DNA of 40,060 bases from JBAVQS01 sp049694275 (GTDB lineage Bacteria; Chloroflexota; Anaerolineae; UBA4142; SHND01). Below, one piece after another: positions 12,756 to 21,820 of this stretch. The stretch spans positions 1 to 40,060 of the forward strand of contig JBAVQS010000258.1 of the NCBI GenBank assembly GCA_049694275.1, in the 5' to 3' direction. The notes under the pieces are model-generated. The model did no database searches. It was not told the origin of the DNA and saw nothing but the letters and a program-made list of their open reading frames with translations. The first letter of the stretch is position 1. Every line of letters starts with the position of its first letter. The position numbers and the translations under genes were made by a program.

Positions 12756-13251
12756 GTTTCAGCCACCTCTCTATGCGTTGCAGGACATTGGTCGTATTCA
12801 ATTTGCCGGCTACTTCATTATCAAACACAACGGCAGGAGCAAGCCCGCACGAGCCAAGGCAGCGCGCCGTCAGGATGGACAGCTCGCCGTCGGGCGTGGT
12901 CTCGCCCGGCTTGACCCCGGCCATCTTTTCAATGCCAGCCAGGATCTGCGGCGCGCCCTTGATATAGCACGCGGTGCCGGTGCAGACCACACAGGTATGC
13001 TTGCCCTGGGGTTTGAGCGTGAAATAGTGATAAAAGGTCGCCACCCCATACACCCGCGAAAGCGGGACACGCAACATCATCGCCACATAGTGCAAACTGT
13101 CGAGATCCAAAAAACCGAATGTTTCCTGGACCGTGTGCAGCGTCTCGATCAGGGCATTCCCCTGATTCCCATGTCGCCGGATGGTCGCCTGCACGAGTTT
13201 CCACCGCTTGTCATCGGATGGCGGCGCAGGCTTCTGAAAATCAATTTGCAT
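12745..13251 (-). CDS. hoxE: hydrogenase diaphorase subunit HoxE (NuoE-like thioredoxin-fold [2Fe-2S])
   Basis: A 168-residue first gene of the operon. It has the NuoE/HoxE fold: a helical N-terminal part with FGFLDLDSLHYVA and YGVATFYHYF, then cluster ligands in CTGTAC and ARCLGSCGLAP. The ATG at 13251 is preceded by GGAGG with good spacing; codons upstream of it in the same frame do not look coding. A TATAAT box and an 18-bp Rex-type palindrome lie about 120-140 bases upstream. Together with HoxF and HoxU it forms the diaphorase moiety of the pentameric enzyme. Confidence 0.93.
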   Translation of the reverse strand: MQIDFQKPAPPSDDKRWKLVQATIRRHGNQGNALIETLHTVQETFGFLDLDSLHYVAMMLRVPLSRVYGVATFYHYFTLKPQGKHTCVVCTGTACYIKGAPQILAGIEKMAGVKPGETTPDGELSILTARCLGSCGLAPAVVFDNEVAGKLNTTNVLQRIERWLKHDS

Positions 13252-13367
13252 GCTATCCTCCACGGCGCCCGTCAGATTGGAAACCAAGAGCGCCGGACAA
13301 GTACCGATTTAATCCTAGTGTGAACGGGTCTTGACTGGGTTACCAAGTGGTTGAAATCCGGTTCAGA

Positions 13368-13393
13368 TTGTGAAATTTTACACAATTATTATA
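13368..13393 (-). promoter_or_regulatory. hox operon promoter -10 with Rex-type operator
   Basis: On the minus strand TATAAT (13388-13393) is followed two bases later by TTGTGTAAAATTTCACAA (13385 down to 13368). The known Rex consensus is TTGTGAA-N4-TTCACAA, and only one position in the two 7-base arms differs. The site would cover the transcription start, a classical repressor position. No convincing -35 is visible (CTATTT at 17 bp). Rex senses the NADH/NAD+ ratio, which fits an NAD-linked hydrogenase. The remaining intergenic bases (13252-13514) show no gene. No rex gene is in the window. Confidence 0.7.
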
Positions 13394-13514
13394 GCCACAG
13401 AAAAGCGGGGAAATAGAGGGGATAACGATTCTATGCGCCTCTCGACAGGGGGGAGTCGATTGCCGTGGCGCTGCGACAAGCGTAGTTGGAGATGAAGCGA
13501 TGAGGTGCTCGGCG

Positions 13515-14735
13515 TTATGGTCTGACGAGGGCAAGCCAATCGCCATCGGAACGGCGCTGCAACACAGTGAATGCCTCCAGATCCTGGCGCCAACCAATAA
13601 TTTCATCTACGTGTATCTGCTTGGCAGTAACCTGCCCCGTATCCCAGTTCAAAATAGAGAGATTACTATCGCCACATTGAAAAGCGACAAAAAATCGGCT
13701 TCCAGCCACAGTCAAGTCATAGGGATAGTCGCGATACAAGCAAAAAGTTCGCTCGAATCGACGCGTCTCAAGATTGAATATTCCGAGTTCGCCCGTAAGC
13801 CCCGACGACGAATGATCCCAATCATGCGCAATCAAGAGCCGGTGCTGATCTGGGGCTACTGCAAGAATAGCGGGATAATCACTACCACTTCGCAAGACCT
13901 TATCCGGTTGATTTCGATCATACGGCGCGGTCAGACGCATCTCGCTCGGTTGCGGAGGGTCGGTGTCAAAAGTACGGACAAGGTAGACAATCCCCATATC
14001 CGTCCAAGCTACCTGGTCGATGAGTTCATGCTCTGTTAGTTTTGGCGTTATCTTTTGCAGAACCCATGCCTGTCGGTTCAATAGATAAATTTCATGGAAT
14101 CCCACAACCACAGCGAACCGGGAACCATCAGGAGACCAGGAGATACCCTCCCAAAATGCTTCGTTACGTCGCGCCAATGGCTCGAACGCCGAGCGCTCGA
14201 GAAACCATCCCTGCTGATTGATGCGATAAATGAGCAATCGATCCCAATCACACTTTTCGCACCCATGATCCCCATCATATACGACCAAGCCTGTATTATC
14301 AGGGAACCAATAAACCGGTCCGGGATATTCGCCTAATGCGACAGGCAGCTTTTCTTTCAAGATGATTTGATTGCTTATTATCGACGTGACAGTAACGGGT
14401 TGCGAGCTACCCAACCATGCTTCCCAATGGAGGTCCAGCGAACGCGAGCGATCGAGCCACCCAAAGTCATCGGGCATGCGGATGGCATTTGGCAAAAGGG
14501 TACTGGTGGGCGAAGGTGCAGGAGAAGGAGTGCGAGTGGGTGGCAAAGGCGTTACAGTATCAATCGGTGTTAGCGAAGGAAAAACGGCTAGGGTCGGCGT
14601 CTCGTGCAGCGAAGTTGCCATGACTTGGGCAACCTGAGGGCGCGGGGCGTTGTCGTAGGAGGAGCTGTTGCTGGCGAGGAGGAACGCGGCGAGAATCAGA
14701 ATCAAGCCCAGAGCGAGTACGGCAAGACGTTTCAT
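13515..14735 (-). CDS. secreted or membrane-anchored propeller-like protein with Thr/Pro-rich linker
   Basis: A 406-residue protein of unknown function. An N-terminal hydrophobic segment (residues 3-22) is a signal peptide or anchor without a lipobox Cys. A Thr/Pro/Ser-rich linker follows (TPLPPTRTPSPAPSP near residue 65). The rest has repeated blades such as ISWSPDGSRFAVVVG, VAWTDMGIVYLV and LGIFNLETRRFERTF, consistent with a TolB/WD40-like beta-propeller. Cys pairs (CEKC) occur in one blade. ATG 14735 (MKRLAVLALG) is chosen over a TTG four codons upstream; no strong ribosome binding site is seen. It stands alone between the TPR gene and the hox operon. Confidence 0.75.
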   Translation of the reverse strand: MKRLAVLALGLILILAAFLLASNSSSYDNAPRPQVAQVMATSLHETPTLAVFPSLTPIDTVTPLPPTRTPSPAPSPTSTLLPNAIRMPDDFGWLDRSRSLDLHWEAWLGSSQPVTVTSIISNQIILKEKLPVALGEYPGPVYWFPDNTGLVVYDGDHGCEKCDWDRLLIYRINQQGWFLERSAFEPLARRNEAFWEGISWSPDGSRFAVVVGFHEIYLLNRQAWVLQKITPKLTEHELIDQVAWTDMGIVYLVRTFDTDPPQPSEMRLTAPYDRNQPDKVLRSGSDYPAILAVAPDQHRLLIAHDWDHSSSGLTGELGIFNLETRRFERTFCLYRDYPYDLTVAGSRFFVAFQCGDSNLSILNWDTGQVTAKQIHVDEIIGWRQDLEAFTVLQRRSDGDWLALVRP

Positions 14736-14831
14736 GGTTTGTCTCAAGCCAGAGGTTAATCAAAGATGGGATGCAGCACTATTTGGCGACGGGCATCCCG
14801 CCCGAATTTATCGAATTCGATTAGGTCCTTT

Positions 14832-15572
14832 TTATTGATTCTCGCGAAGGAATTGGATGAGGGCCTCGCGAGCGGCGAGGGCCGGCGGGCTTTCTGCGGG
14901 GTGATAGAGTGCCAGCCGTACAATCTCGGCGACCCATTGGCGGTGATCCTCCGGATCGCCCCCTTCGAGCGGACGAAAGACGCGCAGCATAGAGAGGAGG
15001 TCTTGATAGACCTCGGCCCGCTCCGGGTCCAGATTGATGGATTGGAGCAGGTCCCCCAGGACCTGGAGTGAGAGGACGCCGGGATGGGCCCCATTGCCAT
15101 CCCCCCGGCAGATAACCCCATAGCGCGCCCAGGCACGCGCCTGAAGGAGCATCGCATTCTTGGGTTGGAGCTTGAGCGCTAAGTCGAAACAGTCCAATGC
15201 CACAGATGGATCACCCGTCTCCATGCGCTTGAAAGCGGTGAGCGCCATTAACCGACCGACAAAGCGCTGGGCATCCGGCGCGCCCGGATGGGCATCACGT
15301 ACCCAGAGCACGGACTCTCCCGCCGGGTTTTTGCCCGCCTCCACCACCACACGACCATAATCACCTAGCGCGACGACAAGCCGGACAAGCCGTTTGTGAG
15401 TTGCCGCCTGAGCCGCCAGGCGCAGCAGAACGCGCGTGAGAATCGCTTGAGCCGCCGGCGACATCTCCGGCAGACGCTCAAGCGCCAGCTCCGGATGTCC
15501 CTGTTCACCCATGCCGTGAGTGACCAGAGCAATGCGGCCTGAAGGATCGCGCTGGACCTGGACGCGCAACAT
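14832..15572 (-). CDS. TPR-like hypothetical protein downstream of mutS2
   Basis: A 246-residue soluble, helix-rich protein. The stretch GDPSVALDCFDLALKLQPKNAMLLQARAWA breaks into TPR-type helices (A-x8-P-x-N pattern), and a second such stretch (LLQSINLDPERAEVYQDLLS) follows. I do not recognise a specific family. It starts 9 bp after the mutS2 stop, so the two are almost certainly co-transcribed. No membrane segment or signal peptide is visible. Confidence 0.7.
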   Translation of the reverse strand: MLRVQVQRDPSGRIALVTHGMGEQGHPELALERLPEMSPAAQAILTRVLLRLAAQAATHKRLVRLVVALGDYGRVVVEAGKNPAGESVLWVRDAHPGAPDAQRFVGRLMALTAFKRMETGDPSVALDCFDLALKLQPKNAMLLQARAWARYGVICRGDGNGAHPGVLSLQVLGDLLQSINLDPERAEVYQDLLSMLRVFRPLEGGDPEDHRQWVAEIVRLALYHPAESPPALAAREALIQFLRENQ

Positions 15573-15581
15573 GGCTTTTTC

Positions 15582-17951
15582 TTAGCGACTCACCAGCTTG
15601 GCGACCGTGACCCCTTCGCCCCCTTCGTTCGTCGCCGCCGTCTGGTACGAAGCGACCAGTGGGTTGGCCGCAAGCTGCTCACGCACCAGCTTGCGTAGCA
15701 CGCCGGTCCCCTTGCCATGCACGATGCGGACATAGGGAAGCCCGGCGCGATAGGCGCGATCGAGGTACTTGTCGAGTTGATCGAGCGCATCGTCAGCGCG
15801 CATCCCACGCAGGTGTAGCTCCATCCCCGGCGAATCGCCGAGCGGGAGAATCACATCCCCCTGGGGCACCTCCTGCGCCATCGCCTTTTGACCTTTGTAG
15901 CGCAGCTCGACCTGGTTCGGATTGAGGTGCATGCGAAATGAGCCGATCTGGATATCCACGCCGGCGGCGCCCATGCCAATCACATCGCCCAGTTGATCGA
16001 GGCTCGGCACATAGACCCGGTCACCGACCTCCACCATACCTGTGCGCGGCGGCGGGGGTGGCACGGGCAGGTCGAGCGGCGCTTTGCCGTGCAGGTCAGC
16101 CAGCTCTTGCGCCGTCTCAAGGTCGTCCTGCGCCTTTTCGATATAATCACGAGTGACCGAGACCGCGCGCCATTCCTGGCGGAGGCGGTTGAGCTCGGCG
16201 CGGGCCGCCTCAACCTCCGCCTGAACCTCCGCGCGGGCCTGGCGATAAATCTCGGTCCGCTGGCGGTCGATCTCAGCCAACCGCTTGCGCGCCCCGGCCG
16301 CCGCTTTTTCGGCGGACTCGCGTTCGGCGGCGGTGCGCGATAGCTCGCGGGCGGTCTCTTCGCGGGTGCGCTTGACCTCGGCAAGCAACTTTTCTAGCTC
16401 GACATCAGTCTGAGACATGCTCGCTTTGGCGGCGGCGATGACCCGCGGGTCAAGACCCAGGCGGCGGGCAATTGCAAAGGCGTTCGAGCGGCCGGGCAAC
16501 CCGATGGTCAGATGATACGTCGGCGCGAGCGTCTGGACATCGAACTCGACCGATGCGTTCTGCACGCCCGGCGTCGTCTCGGCAAACGCCTTGAGCTCGG
16601 CATAGTGCGTCGCGATCAGAGCCGACGCTTTACGCTGGAGCAAGTTCGTGATGATGGAGCGCGCGAGGGCCGATCCTTCCAGCGGGTCGGTGCCGGCCCC
16701 CAGTTCGTCGAGCAGAACAAGCGAACGCGCATTGGCGGAGCGCAAGATCTCGACGACATTGGTCATGTGCCCCGAAAAGGTCGAGAGGCTCTGTTCGATG
16801 GATTGCTCGTCGCCAATGTCGGCATAGATGCCTTGATAGACCGGCAGTTCGGAACCCTCTTCTACCGGGATGTGCAATCCACTCTGCCCCATGAGTGCAA
16901 GGAGGCCTACGGTTTTCATCGTGACCGTCTTGCCGCCCGTGTTCGGACCGGTAATGATGAGAATTGTAAAGGCGCGCCCGAGCTCGACGGTGACTGGCAC
17001 AACCTTTTCCGGGTCGAGGAGCGGGTGCCGTGCGTTCTTGAGGAGCAGTCCGATCGATTTCTCGTCGGCGACGAGCCGGGGTGCGACGCCGCGAATCTCT
17101 TCCGAGTAACGCGCCTTGGCAAAGGCCAGGTCAAGCTGAGCCAGGGTTTCGACATTGCGATTCAGCTCGTCGGCATTAGCAGCCACATGCCCGGTCAGTT
17201 CCCGGAGGATGCGCTCGATCTCGTTCGCTTCCTTGATCTCTAGCTCCCGCACCCGGTTTCCGGCTTCGACGACGGGCAGCGGCTCGATAAAGAGGGTGGC
17301 CCCACTGGCGCTGGCGTCATGCACAATCCCCTTGATACGACCGCGAGCTTCAGCGCGCACCGGAATGACATAGCGCCCCTCACGCTGCGTAATAATCGGT
17401 TCTTGCAGCCATTTCGCAACCTCGGGCGAAGTGAGCATGTGCTGAAGACGCTCCATCATGCGCGAGCGCACCACGTTCAGCTCACGCCGAATGCTCGCCA
17501 GTTCTGGAGAGGCGGCGTCCATCACTTCACCCCGGTCGTTCAACACCTGCGAAATCTCCCGGTCCAGCTCCGGCAGCTCGTCCAGGCCCCCGGCAATAAA
17601 CGCCAGGCGTGGATAAATCTCACTCAACCGCGACAGGCTACGGTGCAAGGAGCGTGACGAAACAATGGTGGCGCGAATATCCAGAAAATCGGGCGGATTC
17701 AGGGTAGCGCCAACACGCGCCGCTTTGGTGTAAGGCCGAATATCGCGCGCGCCGCCAATGCCGAGATTGGGTTGCTGGTCGAGCGCCCGGCGGGCCTCTG
17801 TCGTTTCTTGCAACCAGCTTTTGCACTCAGCTGCGTCCGTCGTCGGCGCCAGTTGATGCGCCAGCTCTTCACTTGCGCCAAAGGAAGTATGCGCCGCAAG
17901 CCGGGTGCGGACCTTGTCAAATTCAAGTGGACGAAAATATTTAGGATTCAT
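15582..17951 (-). CDS. mutS2: endonuclease MutS2
   Basis: A 789-residue MutS2 homologue. Central MutS-type lever and clamp helices are followed by the ATPase, with Walker A GPNTGGKT, then LVLLDELGAGTDP as Walker B, and an STFSGHM signature region. A long coiled coil rich in Glu, Ala and Arg follows, then the C-terminal Smr nuclease domain with LHLRGM and HGKGTGVL. Family proteins suppress homologous recombination or rescue collided ribosomes, and do not act in classical mismatch repair. ATG 17951 (MNPKYFRPLEFDKV) matches the family start; there is no Shine-Dalgarno sequence, and a TAAAAT box sits about 13 bases upstream, so the message may be nearly leaderless. Confidence 0.95.
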   Translation of the reverse strand: MNPKYFRPLEFDKVRTRLAAHTSFGASEELAHQLAPTTDAAECKSWLQETTEARRALDQQPNLGIGGARDIRPYTKAARVGATLNPPDFLDIRATIVSSRSLHRSLSRLSEIYPRLAFIAGGLDELPELDREISQVLNDRGEVMDAASPELASIRRELNVVRSRMMERLQHMLTSPEVAKWLQEPIITQREGRYVIPVRAEARGRIKGIVHDASASGATLFIEPLPVVEAGNRVRELEIKEANEIERILRELTGHVAANADELNRNVETLAQLDLAFAKARYSEEIRGVAPRLVADEKSIGLLLKNARHPLLDPEKVVPVTVELGRAFTILIITGPNTGGKTVTMKTVGLLALMGQSGLHIPVEEGSELPVYQGIYADIGDEQSIEQSLSTFSGHMTNVVEILRSANARSLVLLDELGAGTDPLEGSALARSIITNLLQRKASALIATHYAELKAFAETTPGVQNASVEFDVQTLAPTYHLTIGLPGRSNAFAIARRLGLDPRVIAAAKASMSQTDVELEKLLAEVKRTREETARELSRTAAERESAEKAAAGARKRLAEIDRQRTEIYRQARAEVQAEVEAARAELNRLRQEWRAVSVTRDYIEKAQDDLETAQELADLHGKAPLDLPVPPPPPRTGMVEVGDRVYVPSLDQLGDVIGMGAAGVDIQIGSFRMHLNPNQVELRYKGQKAMAQEVPQGDVILPLGDSPGMELHLRGMRADDALDQLDKYLDRAYRAGLPYVRIVHGKGTGVLRKLVREQLAANPLVASYQTAATNEGGEGVTVAKLVSR

Positions 17952-18014
17952 AGCGATTCGGTAAATTTTACCACAAATAAAAGAAATCCGGCGTTTTAGC
18001 GACTGGCGCAAGAC

Positions 18015-18064
18015 AAAAAAGTCGGGTCAAGTCCCGAGGGAATCCTCGTGGGACTTGACCCGAC
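18015..18064 (-). terminator. intrinsic terminator after the CvpA-family gene
   Basis: A perfect 15-bp stem (18050-18064 with 18021-18035) on the minus strand encloses a loop that can itself pair (CGAGG with CCTCG) and is followed by TTTTTT. It separates the CvpA unit from mutS2. Confidence 0.92.
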
Positions 18065-18086
18065 AGTCGATTGGCTAATACTTTTC

Positions 18087-18632
18087 TCAGATCTTGAAAA
18101 TGTTCGGTATACCGCCGGGGAGCCAGGGTTTGATAGCGCCGAGGAGGGCAGGTAACGTCGTTTGCGTCGCATGCGCAATCTGTGACTCGTGCACCCCCGA
18201 ATAAATGATTTGGCGCGCTCCTTCGGCCTCCGACCAGCCCTCCTGTGTAATGACCAGCAAGATACTTACCGCAATCGTTATGAAAACCCAGGTTGCGCTC
18301 AATCCAAGCACCATCCCGCCCAGATGTTCCACCACGGGCGGCAAGCGTATCATCATTTTCGTCGCATCGAGCGCCAGAATATTGAGAATGACCACGACAA
18401 TCATCATAATAACGAAAAAGGCGCCGGCATTCACAGCCAGCCCCGGCGTCGTCGCCATCGTCCCTTTGACCGCATAGCCCAGCATGGAATAGTATTGTGA
18501 CGCGACAATGGCCCCCAGGTAAAAAGCCGCCAGATTAATCAACTGGCGCACCAGACCCTGGTAATAACCGACCGCGAGTCCTGCGAGCAGTGCGATAAAC
18601 AGGGCCAGGTCGAACCAGTTCAAACCTACCAT
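18087..18632 (-). CDS. CvpA-family membrane protein
   Basis: A 181-residue integral membrane protein. It opens with WFDLALFIALLAGLAVGYYQGLVRQL, the hallmark start of CvpA-family proteins (colicin V production-related). Further hydrophobic segments lie near residues 28-50, 66-90 and 105-130, giving about four helices. ATG 18632 (MVGLNWFD) has GGGGAG seven bases upstream. mutS2 homologues are often found beside cvpA-like genes. Function in the family is poorly defined. A strong terminator follows, and a microprotein gene precedes it on the same strand. Confidence 0.85.
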   Translation of the reverse strand: MVGLNWFDLALFIALLAGLAVGYYQGLVRQLINLAAFYLGAIVASQYYSMLGYAVKGTMATTPGLAVNAGAFFVIMMIVVVILNILALDATKMMIRLPPVVEHLGGMVLGLSATWVFITIAVSILLVITQEGWSEAEGARQIIYSGVHESQIAHATQTTLPALLGAIKPWLPGGIPNIFKI

Positions 18633-18803
18633 ACGCGCTCTCCCCCACAAGCTAATTCCTGACCTGGCCGATGTGCATTATTGCGCCTCCCGGAAGAATC
18701 GCTTCATCCGAGAAATTCCCATGCCGGTGGGAATGTAGATCCAAGCGTGAGCTCAGACGCGAGCAGCAATACACAAATAGCCCGATCCCTTGAATCGGAC
18801 GAA

Positions 18804-18905
18804 TTAGCGAGGCAGTAAATTCATATAGCCAATCAGAATCATCACAAAGAGCAAAATAAGGAAAGCAAACGCCATATAAGTGCGTGTGTGATGGATCGCC
18901 TTCAT
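18804..18905 (-). CDS. 33-residue single-span membrane microprotein
   Basis: This short gene is supported by signals. AGGAGGA lies six bases before ATG, and a TATACT -10 box lies 24 bases upstream. The product begins MKAIHHTRTY, has a hydrophobic span AFAFLILLFVMILIGY (about residues 12-27) and ends MNLLPR. A basic N-terminus and single helix indicate a small inner-membrane protein. The CvpA-family gene follows after about 170 bp of apparently empty sequence, with no terminator visible between them. I know of no family for it. Confidence 0.6.
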   Translation of the reverse strand: MKAIHHTRTYMAFAFLILLFVMILIGYMNLLPR

Positions 18906-18928
18906 AGTCTCTCCTCCTATTTTGTACC

Positions 18929-18934
18929 AGTATA
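18929..18934 (-). promoter_or_regulatory. -10 box for the microprotein-cvpA unit
   Basis: TATACT on the minus strand, with a poor -35 (TTTCAA) at 17 bp. It would give a short leader carrying the AGGAGGA ribosome binding site. Confidence 0.45.
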
Positions 18935-19049
18935 ACATGCAAAAGGGCTGGTTGAAAAGGGGAAAATGGTCACCTACCCCAGACCTTACCTCGACCCTTA
19001 TGCTGAGGAGAACCCGGCAATAGAGACATTATCAAAGGAGCGCAAGGCG

Positions 19050-21629
19050 CTAGCCGCTCCGGAGCTCGGCGGCCAGCTCATGCACGAGCCGCTGGACGAT
19101 CTTTTCACGAATTTTGGCGGCGTCGGCGTCCGTGAGGCCACGATCGGGCGACTGGAAGGTCAGACGAAAAGCCAGCGATTTCTTGTCAGGCAGAAGCGGC
19201 TCGCCGCGATAGACATCGAACAGCCAGGCATTCGCAAGCTGTGCCCCCCCGGTCTGCCGAATTAACTCGTGCACGCGCGCCGCTGGGGTTGAATCGTCCA
19301 CGATCAGCGCGATATCCTGTACAACCGCCGGATACCGCGGGAGCGCCTTGACACGGAAACGGTCACTTATTGGCCCGAGCAGCACTTCGAGATCGAATTC
19401 GCCGACGAGCACCACCTGAATGGGTAAGCCCCACCGCTCGCGGACGACCGGGTGAAGCTCACCAAACACCCCTCCTTCTACATTACCCACATGGAGAACA
19501 GCCCCGCGTCCAGGGTGCAAGAGGGGGTTGTTGGACGAGGCATAGGCCACCTCACCCACATGCAGGCCGGCGATAAACGATTCAACGACTCCTTTCAGGT
19601 CATAGAAATCCACCGGTCGGGTATCTGCATTCTGCCACGAGGGCTCGTCACGCGGTCCGGTCAGGATGATGCCGAGACGGTATTTCTCCCGCGGGAGATT
19701 GGCCGCCTGGTCGCCCGGGTTTTCTTCCGGTCCATCGCCAGCAATCCTCTGAAGATAGACCTTGCCGATCTCAAACAGCGCGGCGCGGCGGGTGTAACGC
19801 AGGTTGGCCGCCAGCACGTCGAGCATGCTCGGCAAAAGAGACTGGCGCATGACCGCGCGTTCGGCGCTGATCGGGTTTTCGATCTCGACGTAGGGCCGCA
19901 ACGGACGCGGGTCAAACGCGCCGACCCTGCCCTGCGCTTCCGGAACCGGGGTCAGCAGCGCCTCGTGCCCGGGCGTTGTCATGGTATAGGTGACGATCTC
20001 TTGCAAGCCGGTGTCAATCAACAGGTCACGCGCCCTCTCTTCCCGCTCCAGGGCGGGATTGCCAACTTGCGGCGGGAGTGCATCCGAAATCAGGGTGCTC
20101 GGGATACGATCATATCCATAGATGCGCACAATCTCTTCGATGACGTCGTCGCTTCCATCCACGTCGAGACGGTAATCCGGCGGGGTAACCATGTGCGCCT
20201 CGGGGTCGGAAGCATCGACCTTAAAATCGAGCCCTATCAGGATGGTTTTGATCTCCTCAGGGGAGAGGGAGATACCCAGGAGACGTGTCACCTCGCGCTG
20301 GGTCAGGCGAACAGCAGATTGAGCCAGCGGGCGCGGGTAGGCATCCGCGATGACCGGATCAATTCGCCCAGCCGCCAGGGTTCCCATCATCTCTGAGGCG
20401 CGCACAGCAGCCGGAATGGTTTGGACGGGGCTGATCCCGCGTCCGAACCGCGTCGCCGCCTCGCTCGGCAGGTGCTGCTCTTGGGTTGTCCGCCGGATCG
20501 CGATGAAATCGAAATTCGCCGATTCCAGCAGGATATTCCTGGTCGCGTCCGACACTTCCGTCTCGGCGCCGCCCATCACGCCGGCAATGGCAATCGGGCC
20601 CGCGGTATCAGCAATGAGCAGGTCCGTTGGCGTGAGCTCGCGCACGACCCCGTCGAGAGTCTGCATCTTTTCGCCAGCCTGCGCCGCGCGCACAATAATG
20701 GTCGGCTTGCCGCCGGCGCGCCCAACCAGCCGGTCATAGTCAAAGGCATGAAGCGGCTGACCCCGTTCGATCATCACATAGTTGGTAATATCCACAATGT
20801 TGCTGATGGGGCGCATCCCGGCCAGGATCAGCCGCCGCTGCATCAGAAATGGCGAAGGCCCGATCGCGATGTCGCGGATGAGCGCGGCCGAGTAGCGCGA
20901 GCACAATGCCGGGTTTTCGATCTCGATCTTGACGAAATCGGACGCGGGACCATTTGCCTGCGCATTGACTGGCTTACCCGACTCTTTGAGCATCGTCCCG
21001 ATGAGTGCGGCCACCTCGCGCGCAATGCCGAGGATCGACTGGCAGCGCGCCATATTCGGGTTGATCTTGATGTCGAACACAATGTCGCCCATATAGTCCT
21101 GGAGCGACAGGCCGACCGGCGCATCGCCCGGCAGAATAATAATCCCTTCATGCTCATCCGAGATGCCCAGCTCTTTTTCCGAGCAGACCATCGATCCCGA
21201 CTCGACGCCGCGAATCTTGCTCTTTTTCAGGGTCATGAGCTCCTGACCGGGCTTGTGCCCGTCATACAGGCGCGAGCCTTCGAGCGCGAGGACAACCTTT
21301 TGTCCCTTCTCGCCAACGTGAATATTGGGCGCGCCGGTCACGACCTGGATCGGCTCGCCGTGCGCATAATCGACGATGGCGAGGGTCAGACGGTCGGCAT
21401 TCGGGTGCTGCTTGACCTCGACGATTTGCCCAATGAAAATCTTATCCCGGTCCCAGACCAGGCCCTCTGCCGCGCTCCCCCCGCCGGCGTGCAACCCAAC
21501 ATCCTTGGGCACGCCGATATATTCAATATCCTCGACCTCCAGATTAGCAAAGGTCAGTTTTTGCGCCAGTTCCGGAATCGAGACCGTCATATCGACAAAA
21601 TCTTTTAACCAGCTCAATGGGACACGCAT
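19050..21629 (-). CDS. pheT: phenylalanine-tRNA ligase beta subunit
   Basis: An 859-residue beta subunit of PheRS. The order of domains is typical. The N-terminal PLSWLKDFVD is followed by an EMAP-like tRNA-binding domain (QHPNADRLTLAIVDY, VTGAPNI). B3/B4 editing-type domains contain ISNIVDITNYVMIERGQPLHAFDYD. B5 follows, then the catalytic-like core with SAERAVMRQSLLPSML. The C-terminal FDX-ACB domain (LPRYPAVVQDIALIVDD) closes the protein. ATG 21629 (MRVPLSW) has GGAG six bases upstream and fits the family better than an ATG four codons earlier. It is separated from pheS by a 227-bp gap containing repeats. Confidence 0.96.
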   Translation of the reverse strand: MRVPLSWLKDFVDMTVSIPELAQKLTFANLEVEDIEYIGVPKDVGLHAGGGSAAEGLVWDRDKIFIGQIVEVKQHPNADRLTLAIVDYAHGEPIQVVTGAPNIHVGEKGQKVVLALEGSRLYDGHKPGQELMTLKKSKIRGVESGSMVCSEKELGISDEHEGIIILPGDAPVGLSLQDYMGDIVFDIKINPNMARCQSILGIAREVAALIGTMLKESGKPVNAQANGPASDFVKIEIENPALCSRYSAALIRDIAIGPSPFLMQRRLILAGMRPISNIVDITNYVMIERGQPLHAFDYDRLVGRAGGKPTIIVRAAQAGEKMQTLDGVVRELTPTDLLIADTAGPIAIAGVMGGAETEVSDATRNILLESANFDFIAIRRTTQEQHLPSEAATRFGRGISPVQTIPAAVRASEMMGTLAAGRIDPVIADAYPRPLAQSAVRLTQREVTRLLGISLSPEEIKTILIGLDFKVDASDPEAHMVTPPDYRLDVDGSDDVIEEIVRIYGYDRIPSTLISDALPPQVGNPALEREERARDLLIDTGLQEIVTYTMTTPGHEALLTPVPEAQGRVGAFDPRPLRPYVEIENPISAERAVMRQSLLPSMLDVLAANLRYTRRAALFEIGKVYLQRIAGDGPEENPGDQAANLPREKYRLGIILTGPRDEPSWQNADTRPVDFYDLKGVVESFIAGLHVGEVAYASSNNPLLHPGRGAVLHVGNVEGGVFGELHPVVRERWGLPIQVVLVGEFDLEVLLGPISDRFRVKALPRYPAVVQDIALIVDDSTPAARVHELIRQTGGAQLANAWLFDVYRGEPLLPDKKSLAFRLTFQSPDRGLTDADAAKIREKIVQRLVHELAAELRSG

Positions 21630-21643
21630 GGGAAACTCCATCT

Positions 21644-21776
21644 CAGTACATCACAAATTTGGATGTCATTTCGACTGTAGGGAGCCGATTAGGTCCCTTC
21701 GGGAAAATCTCGTCCGGGAAAAACGAGATTTCTCGTCGCAAAAGACGCTCCTCGAAAAGACAATTGTGATGTACTG
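21644..21776. repeat. MITE-like element between pheS and pheT with 13-bp terminal inverted repeats
   Basis: CAGTACATCACAA (21644-21656) is repeated perfectly inverted as TTGTGATGTACTG (21764-21776). Inside is a second hairpin, AAATCTCGT (21705-21713) with ACGAGATTT (21723-21731). No open reading frame fits the 133 bp. No clear target-site duplication is seen. The inner text (GTCATTTCGACTGTAGGGAG and CGAGATTTCTCG) resembles widespread bacterial intergenic palindromes. It interrupts an operon without a T tract. Confidence 0.65.
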
Positions 21777-21820
21777 CGTCTAAAAGTAAACCGGAAAACA
21801 GCTCGCACCGCTTCTAAACC

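Noticed and set aside
18652..18942. 96-residue frame on the minus strand over the cvpA upstream region
   Set aside because: No ribosome binding site and odd composition (Cys/His-rich, no fold pattern). The overlapping 33-codon frame has a strong Shine-Dalgarno and -10 box instead.
19037..19060. Terminator overlapping the pheT stop (GGAGCG with CGCTCC)
   Set aside because: Only a 6-bp stem with a 12-base loop and TTT; too weak to annotate.
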